Positions 9,718 to 21,439 of a stretch of 64,000 nt of DNA are shown piece after piece. Below the pieces are notes generated by a model. That model ran no database searches. It saw nothing but the letters and a program-made list of their open reading frames with translations, and was not told the origin of the DNA. The translations under genes were made by a program, and so were the position numbers. The stretch is from Picochlorum sp. 'celeri'. Lineage: Eukaryota > Chlorophyta > Trebouxiophyceae. The stretch covers positions 953,151 to 1,017,150 of the forward strand of contig JAACMV010000020.1 of NCBI GenBank assembly GCA_010909725.1, in the 5' to 3' direction. How positions within the stretch are numbered: the stretch's first letter is position 1; each line of letters starts with the position of its first letter.

Positions 9718-10012
9718 GCTGGCGATAATTTATACTATATTGTCTAATTTCAACAGCGAATTGGCCCATGATCGTGTTGAAGACCCGCTGTGTTTCTGTC
9801 TGATCTAGATTTGAGGGACACCACATGGCGCCATGCCCGTATGCGTTTGGACAGCAGCAGCAGGCCATGTGTTCCCCATATGGGGCATCTCCAGCAAAGA
9901 TCTATGGAGGTTGACCAAGCCAGATCGCTCATGCCTTTTGTACACTCGCCAATCTTGGCTCTCCGTAGTTTATTTCGGTGTACAAAGAAATTTTTGATAG
10001 TGTCTCAACCAT
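9662..10012 (-). CDS. Possible small two-exon gene upstream of and overlapping the LPA1 start (doubtful)
   Basis: A frame starting at the ATG at 10012 (MVETLSKISLYTEINYGE) runs to 9944. It could be joined across a 42-nt GTACAA...TAG segment (9943..9902) to a frame that continues to 9662 in a different phase from LPA1, giving roughly 100 residues with a CCCC cluster. No family is recognised, and the second exon overlaps the LPA1 start. It may simply be the 5' leader of LPA1. The start context and splice signals are the only support. Confidence 0.2.
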
Positions 10013-10150
10013 GGTACTGGACCAGGCATTAGAACTCAAAGAGTGGGTCTCAAAACTCTCTCTTTTGGGGCAGGTAGGACATGTGACACACTGCCATGTA
10101 ATCTAAAGGATTCATTATAGTATTTTAATGCCTTGTAGAGGGCAAAGGAG
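9718..10150. other. Divergent spacer, LPA1-like and coiled-coil genes
   Basis: This 433-bp interval separates two divergent genes and should contain both promoters. Apart from the doubtful small gene listed separately, I see no coding or structural feature here. Confidence 0.45.
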
Positions 10151-11632
10151 ATGGACGGCGAAGAGAGGGTCTCGATCATGGATATCAGAGACAAGAGTGG
10201 GAACCCAGACTATAAGGGCCCCTTGTACCCAACCAGCCCTTGCTCCATTGAAGCGTATCAGGCGCTGGGTACTGATCCTTTGTTGCTCAAATACCAACCG
10301 ATGTCATTCTACCTGAAGAAATACAATGGAAGGCCAGATCTGGCTAAAATTGAACATGATCATTGCTACAAGAGGAGGCAGGATGCTTTTGCCATGCTAA
10401 TGGCTGAGAGAGAAAAGATCAAAGAGAGGAAGCAACGAGAAACAGAAACAAGTATTCGAGCATGCAAGCAAGCATCTGATTTGAACGAAATGATGAAAGG
10501 CATGGCGCTGAGGGAACAGCAGAGGCTTGAGCATGCAAAGAGGCAGCAAGAAAAAGAGATTCAAAGGATACGGAGCATGGAAAAATTACGAAAACAGACT
10601 GAGGAGAAGATGGCTTTAAATCAGAGAGCGATTGAGGAGCGTCAAATGTTAAAAGAGGCCGAGAGAAGAGCCATGGAGAGGAAGAGAATGCAGGAAAAAA
10701 GACAAAAGATGCAACAGCACATTCAGGTACGTTGGCAAGACGTTAGATGAGGAAATATCAAGCAGTCTATTGACGAACTGGTTGCATTTTTACAGAGGGA
10801 GAAAGAGAGAGAAAAGGAAAGACAAGATGCTCTACAAAAGAGGAATCAACAAGAGGCCATGAAAAAGAAGCGCGAGGAGGAAGAAGAGAGACAGAAAAGA
10901 CAATCACAGCAACGCCGAGAAGCTGCGCGGCAAGAAAAGATTCATAATGTCAAACGAAAGGCCGAGTTGTTCAGAAAGAGACAGCTGGAGATGCAGTTAG
11001 CAAAGGAGGCTGAACTGAACGAGAGAGAGAAGAGGCTGGAGTCCAACAGGATGAAAAAGAAACTCTTGTTGGAAAAGGACAGGAGATGTAGACAGAGGGC
11101 CGCGAGGAAGCGCCTAGAAGCGGTAAAACTGAACATGAACCGCTGCAGATCTATGAAGGAGAGGCTCTTTCAAGAACGGGAGGAGCGCAGTGCCAAGAGA
11201 CGAATGGAAAGAGCTAAAGAGCTTGAGGTAGAGTACCGCCAGAGAAAAGTACGCGAGCGTGAGAGGCGCCTTGAGAAATTAAAAGAGCAACAGGCTGTGA
11301 GACGGCAAGAGGAAGAGAAAAAGAAACTTTTGGATCAAAAACAGGATGAAAAACGGTCGCAAATGACGAAGAAACTTGAGCTTCATGGTCTTGAGAGAGA
11401 ACGGTTGGCACTCATGCAAAAGTTGAATATGCAAGACAAGCATTTACGGGTGGCAGCGGCCAGGAGAAAAGAAGCTTTTGAGAACGAAAAGAAATCTCAA
11501 AAGCTGGAGGAAGAGAGTAAAAGGGCCCAGGCGATCGTCGAGAAGAGGCAGGCACTTCAAAATGCTAGAAGGCTTGCTCATGAGCAAGCCTGCATCCAAA
11601 GAGCACGATTGAAGGCAGCCCTCTCGGCATAG
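10151..11632 (+). CDS. Long coiled-coil protein, possibly ciliary
   Basis: The coding sequence joins 10151..10726 and 10796..11632 across a 69-nt GTACGT...CAG intron and gives 470 residues. The first 80 residues (IMDIRDKSGNPDYKGPLYP and the following block) look globular. The remaining 390 are an almost continuous, very Arg/Lys/Glu/Gln-rich alpha helix with the heptad pattern of a trichohyalin-like coiled coil. Proteins of this build are common among axonemal and basal-body components, but the sequence alone does not prove a flagellar role. It ends close to the convergent LamG gene (26 bp). Confidence 0.8.
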
Positions 11633-11658
11633 GTTCAAAGGACAGTTCATACCTTACC

Positions 11659-14600
11659 CTAAAATGATTCATAGTCGTTATTTTTTCTACCAGGAAATGC
11701 ACTATACAACCCCCTTCCTGGAGCTGGCATTGTGTCTGTGAAGTCAGGGGATGCAGTGTCAACGTGTTCCATATCTAGCCCTCGATTAGGCAAAAGAGTG
11801 TACCGCACGCCTACAAGAGATTGCTTCAGGTTGACCAACCAGTCTTCGATCTCTGGGAATTTCTCAAGTATCGCATGTCGCTGGACAAAGGCAGCAGCTC
11901 CCGCCCCGACCACTGCAATGGTTACAAGGATGGGCACCACAATCCCAACAATGCCCGACTTGTTGTCCTCTTTCTCCCCAGATTCGTCGTCTTTCTTCAC
12001 ATCTGACTTTTTCTTCTCCTGATGGTCTCCTCCTGTCTTGCTATCGCCTCCATTTTTCCAGCAAACTGACGGACTAGTTGTCGTGCATTCCCAACCATCC
12101 ATCACTTGGCAGGCATCAGAGCACCCTGTCTTGGGACCGACATTACCGGTGTCACATTCCTCAAGCCCTTCCAGAACCCCATTACCACAGACTGAGAAAT
12201 ATTCTACGACCTCCCACACCGGAGGTTGAGTAACAATGAGGTCATGGCCATGTCCAGTCAAATCTCGCACCAAATAACCAGATCCTTCATCAAAGTTGTA
12301 GTATGCAACCAAATCCTTGTCTTTCGGATTGATTGCGTGGGTTTTTCCAGAATCATGTGGTGTACCCCTCTTACTCAGATGATATCTCATACTGCCTCGA
12401 ATTTCATCTGCTGTTCTCACCCTTCTCCATATTCTCAGCTCATCAATGAGACCAAAAAAGTCTTGAGATCCATATTCTTGTGCTCCTGAGTCAGATATAT
12501 CACCAACAGCCCCACTGGCACTGTCAAAGCATCCTCCCACACAATCCTGCTCTCTACCTATGATTAATGAACCTCCAGAGGGTATGGTTCTGCCATTTGC
12601 TCGAGTTACTTGCCAAACTTCTCTCCCATTATCGTAGAGACGTGTTTCTCCTGTTTTGGACTCCCATGTGACTGCAATATGATGCCATTTGCCATCCGTG
12701 GTAGATATACCGCTGGTGTGGTCACTGTACACGCCCTCATCTTCCATGACTGAAATCACCCAATTGTTGTAGTCTCCGATCATGAGCGAATTGTCGCCTT
12801 TTTCGTACCCTCCCACGGCATAGCTGAACGGCACCCCAGTATTACAAGAATCTGATGAGAGCATCCAAAATTCTACTGTGAAGGCCTCGTTGGGGAAGTT
12901 ATCAAAGTTTCTGTTGATGAGAACCTGCTGGTCGCTGAGCCTCATTGCGTGCCCGGCTTCGCCAGGTGTTGGAGGTGCCAGAGGACTGCCATTTCCATTT
13001 GCGAGGGGGGCACTTGAGTACACCCAAAGAGGTGCATCAGACCCAAAATACAGATCATTGGAATGCTTGTCCTTGAATGTATCTTCAATATAGCCTGTCA
13101 AAGAATCTTTATCGTCATGGAAACTTTGTGGCGAAAATGTGTACTCCTGAACCAAGTTGGCCATCTGAGGTCCTAGGTTGCTCTTGAACATGTTATTCTT
13201 AACCTCCTGCTCCGTTATCACCTTATCCCATATTCTAACTTGCGCCATATCACCACGAAGAGAGTATTGAGGACTGAAGTTGCCTCCGTAGGCTTGCTGG
13301 CGGGCCCCAAGCACAAACGACCCTGTGTCTGATCTAGAAGATCCTGCAGTTCGGAGCAAAAGATGGTCAACAAAAGACAACCGCACAGGATATCAAGTTC
13401 CGTTAATGACCTTCGATTTATTGAAGGCATTCGTACCTGCCGCAATAGAAGAATCGACACCTTCACCCGGAGATTTCTCAATCTCATCCTGACCACTTCT
13501 AGAGACCCAAAATGGAGTTGCCTCCTCGCCATCAAAGTACAGGGTCACCTTTCCTGTGAACCAGTTCCATGTGACTGCCACATGATGCCACTCGCCGTCA
13601 ACCCATCCAACGTTGAAATCGACCCAATTTTCGTACATGTCGCCCATCCCATTCCTGTTAGAATTGATTGACACGGATATAGAACCTGCAGTCTTGATAT
13701 TCTTGTGGTCCAACTCTTTGGAATTTGCCATCTCCTTTGAATACTTTTGAATCAAGATAGCCTCGTCCAAAGATACATAGTCTCCGTATGTTTTACTTTT
13801 ATCCCCTGCAAATGCTGCATACGATATGAAATCAGCCCACGTATCAGATTGGTCTTCACCGTAGGCAGGTGTACGGGCCCAAAATTCTATAGAAATGTCT
13901 TGCGTCGGCATCCCTCTGAAATTTTGATTCATGGCAAAATTGCTTTTGAAAGACACGACTCCAGCTCCACTCAAAGCCTGGGAGAATTGTTTCGATTCAA
14001 TAGTTTGCACGGAGGCTTTTGGCAACGATGCGAGCACCAAATCATTCCCTCTTCCCGATGAGTCCTTTGCATACCGTGTTGCCTTGCTGGATCCTTGAGA
14101 CTGTGGATCATTCATCTTCCAGTAGGCAGCAAGGTCTGGATGCTGATCGAGTCCCTCACTATCTCTCATATGCCTCAAAATATCTTCCTGTGACCGAGCG
14201 ACCCGCCAGATACGGACTTCGTCCATCTCGCCATTGAACCCCTGGCCCTTATCCAGGCAGCCACCATAACAGTCCTGCTCTGCCCCGAGCATCAACGCCC
14301 CCCCTTTCTTCAGAGGCGCCGTCTTTCCTGTTCTAGAACTAATGATACGCATGCCGTCCACGTAGATTTCTGTCAACCCGTCGTGAGCGGCAGTCCATGT
14401 CACTGCAACATGATGCCACTGCCCATTCCGTGACACCAAACTTGGCAGGGACGCACTGTGATTATACGCGTAATAACACGACTCTCCCTTAGGGTCAGGA
14501 AGCAGATCAATATATTCAAAGTCATGGCACGCGACCAGTCTGTTTTGATTGTATATGATGAAGTGATTAGCTTCCAGATCCGTTGATCCCTTCTCTGGAA

Positions 14601-14838
14601 ACTCTGGCTTTGCTGCATAACTAAACAGTGCCGTATTGTGGCAACTATCCGAGGTCCGAACCCAAGCTTCAAACGTCAACTCGCTCTCTCCAAGGTCCAT
14701 AAAGTTCTCGATGACCACGCCATTGTCTCGAAACAGCAACGCGTGCCCAGCACCCCCTGGTTGGGAAAGGTCACTTCGAACCTGACCCAGTGTCCCCAAG
14801 AACAAGGCCAAAAGCGATATGAATATCGTGAATCCCAT
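11659..14838 (-). CDS. Type I membrane protein with three LamG-like domains and a Cys-rich DUF4215-type repeat
   Basis: Two exons, complement(13437..14838) and complement(11659..13343), are joined across a 93-nt GTACGA...CAG intron (1,028 residues). A signal peptide (MGFTIFISLLALFLGTLGQV) precedes three concanavalin-like LamG_3 modules at about residues 25-230, 290-540 and 595-800. Each has the W-H-H-VAVTW core and a DEVRIW or DELRIW strand. A CGNGVLEGLEECDTGN segment near 850 matches the Myxococcus-type Cys-rich repeat (DUF4215). One membrane helix (about 930-953) is followed by a 75-residue cytoplasmic tail. Seven extra codons upstream are open but start with GTG. LamG domains usually bind carbohydrate or protein, so a surface adhesion or sensing role is inferred. 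No animal-type orthologue is apparent. Confidence 0.85.
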
Positions 14839-15107
14839 TTCTATTACAGTGGTAGTCACATATGCTGTATTATTCGGTCGAGCACGTCAGCTCACAACCA
14901 GTGAAATTTGATTGATCCCTCGGCCAACGCCATGAACTAAATTTGCCTTTCGAAACTCTCAATTCTGTTAATAAACAACCAAATCACTATTAACACTGTA
15001 TTTGCAATGCCCTCCTACCGCCATTTATGCCGTAGATTTATCGGTCATCGTTGGTACGACCATTGCCATGGTCCCAACAGTACTACTACGTGATGCATCT
15101 ACTGCTC

Positions 15108-16316
15108 CTACCAAGACCCACCCCGTTCGAACGTGTAGACATCGGAGGTGGGCCTACGGCCTTGATCGAGAACCTCTTGGATCTGTCCCAGGTCATCGTC
15201 TGTCAGAGCAAATTGGAACAACTTCAGGTGATCATCAATGTGTTCAGTATTCCTTGCGCCGACAATGATGCTACCAACTCCATTTTTCTGCAGCACCCAA
15301 CGAGAGGCCACGTCCGCGATGCTGACCCCACGAACATTGCCGACATTGTGCAATGTTTGGAGTAGTCTCTGAAACCAGTCCCATCCTCCTCGTTGCCTGA
15401 TGATGCTGGCATACTTTTGCAACGAGTATGTATTCATTCGCACTCTACACACACAAACAGTAAAATTCAGTACACCACAGATATCTACCAGGGATAACGG
15501 CATGATAACGCACTCTTCTGCAGGCTTGCCCAGGTACCTCGAGGACAGAAATCCTCCAGCCACAGTTCCATAGGGCAGGATGACAATCCCGTTCGAGGCG
15601 CAGAACTCTGTCATTCCATTCTCTGGACGCGTATCCAATAAACTGTATTGAATCTGGTTGGTCGCCACACGAACACCTGCCTTGACGAGCTCATCCAATC
15701 GCTGGACGTCAAAATTGGTGACGCCAACAGTCCTTGTAACCCCTCTCGCTTCTAATTCCGAAAGCGACAATGCAGCACTGACATACTTCTTCACTCCATA
15801 ATCTGCCCAGAAAAACTGTACACAGTCGAGGCATTCCACTCCGATATTTTCCCTGCTTCGATTCAAAGAAGCGGACACAAAGTCCAGGTGTCCAGCCCTT
15901 TCCATCGCATCATTAAAGCAGCAGAACTTGGTCAAAACCTGGCAGTGTCTGCTCTCGGACGGAAACTCTTTCCTGTACGATCCGATAATCTTCTCCGATG
16001 GACCATATATATCCGCAGTATCCAAGGTCGTGATCCCATTTTGAACGAACGTATGAATATCCTCCACTGCAGCATGCCCAGAAGTTCTGTCGCTCCTCCC
16101 TCCCCGATGGCCCCCACCCAGCTGCCAACAACCTTTGATCACTTTCGATATCTCCAAATCCTCTGAAATTCGCGTCCTTGGTACCCGCCTCTCCTCCAAG
16201 GGGGGAGCAGCCTGAACTGTTGGTGGTCTCGAGTATGACAGCAGGCTCGAAGTCACTCCAGCCACGACATCTCGCCTGGATGGGACTCCTGATTCTGCTC
16301 GTACAACCACCACCAT
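15108..16316 (-). CDS. Aldo/keto reductase, probably plastid, with twin-arginine-like leader
   Basis: The coding sequence is complement(join(15108..15444,15514..16316)), 379 residues. The 69-nt intron (GTGCGT...TAG) has no in-frame stop, so an unspliced reading would insert 23 residues. The NADPH-dependent oxidoreductase fold shows the active-site region TLDTADIYGPSEKIIG (Asp and Tyr), the strand VLTKF with the catalytic Lys, VGVTNFDVQRLDEL and the C-terminal IIVGARNTEHIDDHL. The leader contains SRRDVVAGVTSSLLSYSR, an RR followed by a hydrophobic stretch and an alanine-rich PTVQAAPP site. This resembles a thylakoid Tat signal, but the part before RR is too short to be a full transit peptide, so a further 5' exon may be missing. 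Substrate unknown. Confidence 0.8.
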   Translation of the reverse strand: MVVVVRAESGVPSRRDVVAGVTSSLLSYSRPPTVQAAPPLEERRVPRTRISEDLEISKVIKGCWQLGGGHRGGRSDRTSGHAAVEDIHTFVQNGITTLDTADIYGPSEKIIGSYRKEFPSESRHCQVLTKFCCFNDAMERAGHLDFVSASLNRSRENIGVECLDCVQFFWADYGVKKYVSAALSLSELEARGVTRTVGVTNFDVQRLDELVKAGVRVATNQIQYSLLDTRPENGMTEFCASNGIVILPYGTVAGGFLSSRYLGKPAEECVIMPLSLVDICGVLNFTVCVCRVRMNTYSLQKYASIIRQRGGWDWFQRLLQTLHNVGNVRGVSIADVASRWVLQKNGVGSIIVGARNTEHIDDHLKLFQFALTDDDLGQIQEVLDQGRRPTSDVYTFERGGSW

Positions 16317-16567
16317 TTGTTGAAACACCCACTTTCAAAATGTACCAGCAGAGTACAAACACCTTGATTAATTACATACAGGAGCGCTCTCCATCTGTAA
16401 TCATGAAGAAGGCGCGGTGTCGTTTTTCGAATTCGCAAGTCCATTGGTCTTGGGATGAAATCCACAATCATCCCATAACCTGGGGATGGTTTGGTCAAAT
16501 CCTATTTGTGAAGAACTGTACATTCTTTTCGATAATTGTGCAATAATTTCCTGTACCAGAGTTTGCC

Positions 16568-17402
16568 ATGGAGTATGTCAGTCCAGAGGGACTGCGGTTG
16601 GATGGACGCAGAGATAAGGAATTAAGAAGACTTAACGCTACCATTGGGGTTCTACAGTCAGCAGATGGGTCTGCGACGTTTGAAATGGGCAACACAAAGG
16701 TGCGTATGCATGTAGAGCATGCTCGATGCCGCACGTGTATCACTGTCGGGTGGAAAGGGGGCATGAGATCTCATTTTTAATACCTTTATGTTTGTATGGT
16801 AGGTGATGGCTGCCGTATTTGGCCCCAAGGAGGTGGAGCAACGGTCCCTCTTGGACGCAGACAAGGCCATAGTTCGCTGCGAGTATTCGATGGCAACATT
16901 TAGCACCGGGGAGAGGCGACGAAGGGGGAAGTCAGACAGGAGAGCGACAGAGATATCGAATGTCATTAAGAACACGCTGGAGCAGACAATCATGTTGGAG
17001 TTGATGCCTCGGACGCAGATAGATGTGTATGTACAGGTACTGCAGGCAGATGGTGGAACACGGTGTGCGAGTATCAATGCGGCCTTTTTAGCTTTGGCGG
17101 ATGCTGGAATCCCGATGAGGGATATTGTATGCGCTTGTTCTGGGGGATATTTGGATAATACTGTGCTGCTGGACATGAACTATGCTGAGGATTCAGGCGG
17201 GGGGCCTGATGTAGTTGTCGGGCTGCATCCATCTCTCGATAGAATGGTGCTGCTTCAATGTGATAATAGAATATCGATAGAGACATTCCAAGAGGTGGTA
17301 GATCTGGTCTCGGAAGGGTGTCGAGCCGTGGCTGCGTTCATGAGGGAAGCCCTGGTGGAGCACATCAGGCTCATGGCCGCAAGCCAGCAGCCTCGTGGCT
17401 GA
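16568..17402 (+). CDS. RRP41: Exosome core subunit RRP41 (RNase PH-like)
   Basis: Two exons (16568..16699 and 16803..17402) join across a 103-nt GTGCGT...TAG intron, giving 243 residues. The protein is a subunit of the hexameric ring of the RNA exosome, which handles 3'-5' RNA decay and rRNA processing. MEYVSPEGLRLDGRR at the start, FEMGNTKVMAAVFGP across the splice junction, and the RNase PH core (RRRRGKSDRRATEIS, TQIDVYVQVLQADGGTRCA, INAAFLALADAGIPMRD) are characteristic of RRP41. In plants this subunit can keep phosphorolytic activity; here the Arg-rich RNA-binding segment is present. The gene converges on IF-2 with 32 bp between stop codons. Confidence 0.95.
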
Positions 17403-17434
17403 TGGTGCACGTATTGTTTACATCGTTCAACATG

Positions 17435-20095
17435 TTATTCTATTTGTGACGTTGATATTGTAGGGGCGTGAGCCTCTTCCAACTTCAATTTCTTTTCGAC
17501 GAGGTCATACGCCTCGATGACATCCCCTTCTGCCCAGTCCTTGAAGCTCTCCATGGCAACTCCGCATTCAGTCCCTGAGGCAACTTCTTTCACATCGTCC
17601 TTCACTCGACGGAGCGACGACAGATTTCCTTCGTGCACAGTTTTCTTTCCTCTTTTCACTACGATGAATGCATTCTTTGTAAGCAATCCGTCAGTGACGA
17701 GACATCCTGCAGCTTTCCTGCTACCAGATCCAAATACAGCCTTCACCTCTGCCTCGCCTATCTTCACCTTTTCTTCTACTGATTTCAAGCGCCCTTCCAT
17801 GGCAGCCCTAACATCATCAACCAAGTCATAGATTACGGAATATGTCCGAAGAGTAACATTGTTCTTTTTCGCCTCAGATGTCACAGAATCTGAGGGTTGC
17901 ACATTGAAACCAAGCACCATGCCGCCAGAGGCAACTGCCAAATCAATATCTGAGGCTGTTATATCTCCTGGAGCGGAGAGCAAATATCTCAACATAACTG
18001 TGTCTTGTGGAAGGGCAGCCAATGCAGCCTTGACTGCTTCGCACGATCCTGATGCATCAGCCTTCAGGATGATGTTCATGCGTTGGAGAACTTGTTCTTC
18101 GTTCTCGTCATCCATACTAGCAAGAGACGATAAAGTTACCATATTACCTCCCCCGGCCATTTCGGACAGCCTCTCCAGCCTTCTTGCGTCCTCGACAGAC
18201 TCTGCTGCCTGTCGAGCCCTGGTCTCGCTGTCGAATACTTCAAACACGTCACCTGCCTGGGGAACAGAATTGAGACCAAGTACCTGGGCAGCCATGGAGG
18301 GACCAATTTCTTCTACATCCCCCGCAGACGTTTTCATCGATCTCACCTTACCATAGGAACCACCTGCAGCAATGCAGTCCCCTACCTTCAAGTGTCCATT
18401 CTGCACTAACAGCGTTGTCATAGGTCCCGACTTGCGATCCAGGCATGCCTCAAGAACCGTTCCTGTGGCTGACCGCTCGGGATTTGCAACCAGTTCCTCA
18501 AGTTCAGCTACGAGCAGGACTGTTTCAAGAAGATCATCCACCCCCATTCCTTTCTTTGCAGATATGTTCACCATGGGAGTTTTTCCTCCCCATTCCTCTG
18601 GAATCAGTTCTACTTCTGTGAGTTCTTGTTTCACTTTCTCAGGGTTGGCTCCTTCCTTGTCTATCTTGTTTATGGCCACAACAATTGGGACACCTGCAGC
18701 TTTGGCGTGACTGATTGCCTCCAGTGTCTGTGGACGGACGCCATCATCAGCTGCAACAATGATGATGGCAATATCTGTCACCCTCGCACCTCGGGCCCTC
18801 ATCGCACTAAATGCCTGTACGAGAAAAAGACGATTGAAATTAGGAATGGCGAAAATAGAGACTCGTGTGTTGACCAAATTTGAAGGCATGCCTCAGAATT
18901 AAAAAGCTCGTTTTGTTGTTTCAACAAGACTAATTCAGCGTTGGATTTTGGTTTCGCATCATTGGCAAGCACTATTTACTGACCAAGTTCACCTTGTGAA
19001 AAAACGTACCTCATGCCCTGGTGTGTCCAAAAACGTGACAGCCTTCCTCTCATCATTGTAGTCCACTTTGCATGTGTAGGCTCCGATCGATTGAGTGATC
19101 CCTCCAGCCTCATCCGCTGCGACCTTGGCTTTTCTCACAAAGTCCAAAAGTGAAGTTTTCCCGTGATCAACATGACCCATTACAGTTACAACGGGCGGCC
19201 TTGTCTGCAGGTTGTCGATGTCATCCTCACTAATAAAATCTCTAGACTTTTTGGCACTGTCTTCCACCTTCTCATCAATATCGAGCACGTCCACCCCGTA
19301 CTCCTCGCCTACAAGTTTCACAGTATCAGGATCTAATGTAGAATTCACTTGTACCGCGAGCCCTTTCATGAAGAGCTTCTTGACAATATCCACTGGTGGT
19401 ACGGCAAGCATCTCTGCCAGTTCTGGCACGGACATGCCATCTGGGCCCACCTCGAATATTTCTTCTCGCACTGGAGCAGAGGCCAAGGCCTCCTGCTTTC
19501 GCTCTGCCTTTCTGTTTTGTCGGGCTTTACGCCTATTCGCCAGGTTTATCTTTTGCTGCGCCCTTCTGTTGCCAGGCTGTCCTCTACCTCCTCGACTGGG
19601 ACCGTCATCATATCCGCCCTTTCCTTTGTTCCCGCCCTTGGCATTATTCCCATGTGGCCCTCTTCGACTATTTCTTCCACCCTGACTGTTCCCCTCGTTA
19701 TTCATTGGAACGTCAGGGAAACTGGCTGGCGACGCGGCCTTTCCACCTCCTGGGCTCTGTCGCTCCCTATTTCCATGATCACCCTTTTTCGTACCACCTC
19801 CACGCCGACCGCCTGGGGCAGGCGCCCTAGTCATCCGTGGGGGAGGACGCTTTGGTCTCTCTAATAGCTCTGGCTCATCGCCTTCTGCTGACGCAGAAGT
19901 GGCAAAGATACCGCGAGTGCCCGCCATACTATCCCTCACAAATACTGGGGCGATACGTGCCTTATTCGCCCACATTTCACCCAAAAGATGATATTTCCTT
20001 GTCAAAATGTCTCGTCTTACACCAGAACCTCGAACTTGTCCCGCAGCATGTCCTGGCTGCACTCCGCCACGTGGTCTGGACAGTCTGCCGCTCAT
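17435..20095 (-). CDS. infB: Plastid translation initiation factor IF-2
   Basis: Exons complement(19010..20095) and complement(17435..18814), joined across a 195-nt GTACGT...CAG intron, encode 821 residues. The protein is a bacterial-type GTPase that brings initiator tRNA to the plastid ribosome. A transit-like, Gly/Arg-rich N-terminal region of about 190 residues precedes the IF2_N helix domain ([16 protein letters not shown]). The G domain from about residue 295 has [18 protein letters not shown] (G1), [15 protein letters not shown] (G3, across the splice site) and AINKID (G4). Domains II, III and IV follow ([51 protein letters not shown]). Sequence blocks match chloroplast IF-2 of green plants closely. 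In most red algae this gene remains in the plastid genome, so its nuclear position is informative. Confidence 0.95.
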
Positions 20096-20553
20096 TTTGC
20101 CCCCAACGTCCGACTTGTGAATATTCTATATAGCACTTTTGAGATCTCAAAGTACAACACAAGACGACACCGCGACGATGTTGCTGCAGCGTGCCCAGTT
20201 ATCGGGGCAGTCAGTCTTTTGTTGGAAGTCTCCCAAAGTCTACAATCAGGAAAAAACTCTCGCACTTGTCATTCAAGAATTGGACTCTTTTCGCAATGCG
20301 ACACGCTTCCGCCCCTGTTCCTATCACATGCAGCAATCGCTGCAATCGTAAGGTGCTTGGGCGACGGTAGATAGATTGACGTCGACAGCCCTTTGAAGAC
20401 TTTACTAGACCGATCCATATAGCATATGGCCAATCACGGCCCACACCACCGCTCAGATTTCCGAGGGCCATCCACCTCCACCGGTCGGCAAACATTATAC
20501 ATTAGTTTCACACTGTCAGTACACTCCTTTGTTCCGATTCAGTAGACGTATAG
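20096..20553. other. Divergent spacer, IF-2 and CLPR2 genes
   Basis: This 458-bp stretch separates the starts of two divergent genes for plastid proteins and must hold both promoters. I see no repeats, RNA gene or coding frame of interest. Confidence 0.45.
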
Positions 20554-21439
20554 ATGATGGCATCCGCTCTTCACTGCGGAGGATATGTGGGGCTCGCAAA
20601 GACTCGTACGTCACTCTTGTAGCTACGAGTACCTTTACATACTAATGATACTATATTTAACATGATCTGATGCAGGTGGCAAGCCCTCTGGAATGGTAGC
20701 CCAGTCAAAGACCCACTCTGAGGGATTCTGGAGGTCAGTTGACAAGTCCTTGTCTGCAGGTGGGCAGCACCATGCAGCCTGCGTGAGTAATGGTAGTAAT
20801 ATGGTGGCTTATAGGAAAAAAGTTACGAAAATGATGCCGATCGGGGTCCCCAGGGTCCCTTACCGCACCCCCAAGGAGAGCTCCTGGCAGTGGGTGGACA
20901 TTTGGAACTGCTTGTATAGGGAACGCATCATTTTCCTCTCCAAGCCTGTCGACGAAGAGCTTGGAAATCAATTGGTAGCTACAATGTTATATCTTGATTC
21001 AGAGAGCCAGAAGCCGCTCAACTTGTACATCAATTGCTCTGGAGGGGAAGTGGTGCCGTGTCTGGCAATCCATGACACCATGAAGCATATTCGCAGTGAT
21101 GTCGGCACTGTAGGATTCGGTGGATGCATGGGTATGAGTGGCTTCCTTTTGGCTGTGGGAGCCAAAGGAAGGCGCAATGTACTGCAGAACACCCACATCA
21201 TGATTCACCACCCATCAGGTGCTGCACGCGGCCAGGCATCAGATATGAATAGAGAGGCCAAGGAGCTCCTCCGCATCAGAGATTACATGGACATGATTTT
21301 AGCGAGTGCCACCGGCCAACCATTCGACAAAGTCGCATACGACTTTTCGAGGAACAAATACTTTGATGCCAAAGAAGCGCTAGATTACGGAGTGATAGAT
21401 AACATTGTCAAACCTGCAAGAGCTCAGGCCGTGTTGTAA
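20554..21439 (+). CDS. CLPR2: ClpR2: non-catalytic subunit of the plastid Clp protease
   Basis: Exons 20554..20605 and 20676..21439 join across a 70-nt GTACGT...CAG intron (271 residues). The N-terminus is a short plastid leader. The body contains MPIGVPRVPYRTPKE, WQWVDIWNCLYRERIIF and GAARGQASDMNREAKELLRI, which match land-plant ClpR2 rather than ClpP. At the ClpP active-site serine (GxASM) this protein has GGCMGMSGFLLAVG, with Gly at the Ser position, so it should not be proteolytic. The catalytic His (MIHHP) and Asp (YGVIDN) are kept, whereas Arabidopsis ClpR2 has lost the His. It would assemble into the mixed ClpP/ClpR core in the stroma. TGTAA occurs at the stop and again at 21451. Confidence 0.92.
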
